Source: Clostridiales bacterium
Lineage (GTDB): Bacteria > Bacillota > Clostridia > Oscillospirales > Oscillospiraceae
Reading direction: 5' to 3'
DNA: 43,853 nucleotides
NCBI GenBank assembly: GCA_021202775.1
Contig: JAJQCJ010000030.1
Coordinates: 1 to 43,853, forward strand
The notes below the pieces were generated by a model. It searched no databases, was not told where the DNA came from, and worked only from the letters and a program-made list of their open reading frames with translations. This document shows, in pieces, positions 43,793 to 43,853 of the stretch; the first letter of the stretch is position 1; the number at the start of each line of letters is the position of its first letter. The translations under genes were made by a program, and so were the position numbers.

Positions 43793-43853
43793 CCTTAGGG
43801 AACCTCTGAATAAATGGACGAGAGCGGATTGCGAGGAAATTTGCGTCAGAAAA
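43793..43853. repeat. Possible left edge of a dispersed repeat at the window end
   Basis: TTAGGGAACCTCTGAATAAA lies just after fbp and runs to the edge in AT-richer sequence. It resembles ends of dispersed elements in this group from general memory. With one end missing I cannot test for an inverted partner. Confidence 0.25.

Overview
The window looks like a chromosomal segment from a GC-rich gut Firmicute of the Oscillospiraceae type (Flavonifractor / Pseudoflavonifractor / Lawsonibacter-like). The basis is gene content: class III fructose-1,6-bisphosphatase, ATP-type PEP carboxykinase, formate-THF ligase behind a ZTP riboswitch, Mini-RNase III, RqcH, TrmFO, EcfA1/A2 and BlaI/M56 cassettes. 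Strong AGGAGG-type ribosome sites and consensus sigma-A promoters agree with this. The genus is inference; no 16S rRNA or tRNA gene is present.

Layout. 1-4782 (+): the end of a MATE transporter, a MITE-like element, a DUF1858 redox protein, a C1 aminopeptidase broken by one extra G, and a large acyl-ligase/ACP/acyltransferase fusion. 4879-8211: an FAD-dependent dehydrogenase (-), an unrecognised protein (+) overlapping tail-to-tail with an HxlR regulator (-), and a divergent flavin reductase-like protein. 8446-12246 (+): a DUF2798 membrane protein, then an EamA exporter, Mini-RNase III and RqcH in tight order. 12366-16174 (+): two tandem hsp20 units, each behind the same four-copy 11-bp-phased repeat, then clpB.

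16241-18327: an SdpR/SdpI-like regulator and membrane protein pair behind a perfect 20-bp palindrome, and mntP behind a yybP-ykoY manganese riboswitch. 18328-21738: fhs, and pckA facing it. 22059-26496 (-): a zinc-ribbon/NlpC-P60-like protein, then a BlaI, M56 sensor and membrane-protein operon with a double BlaI operator. 26573-26899 (-): an unannotated structured RNA with its own strong promoter and terminator.

26979-37556 (-): a long housekeeping run, in transcription order SAM methyltransferase, ecfA1, ecfA2, dprA, topA, trmFO, plsX, rnc, and an M15-type lipoprotein peptidase. 37729-40376 (+): a stand-alone STAND NTPase (transmembrane segment, NB-ARC, eight TPRs), the most unusual protein here. 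Its C-terminal half grew by in-frame duplication. 40485-43752: a sugar-nucleotide nucleotidyltransferase (-) and divergent fbp (+).

The genes cover stress and protein quality control (Hsp20, ClpB, RqcH), RNA maturation (Rnc, MrnC, TrmFO, methyltransferase), DNA topology and uptake (TopA, DprA), central metabolism (Fhs, PckA, Fbp), envelope/lipid functions (acyltransferase fusion, PlsX, M15, BlaI/M56) and metal/vitamin transport (MntP, EcfA). The best candidates for undescribed biology are the STAND protein, the ncRNA at about 26.6-26.9 kb, the Pho-box-like repeats before the hsp20 genes, and the cytosolic zinc-ribbon/NlpC-P60-like protein.
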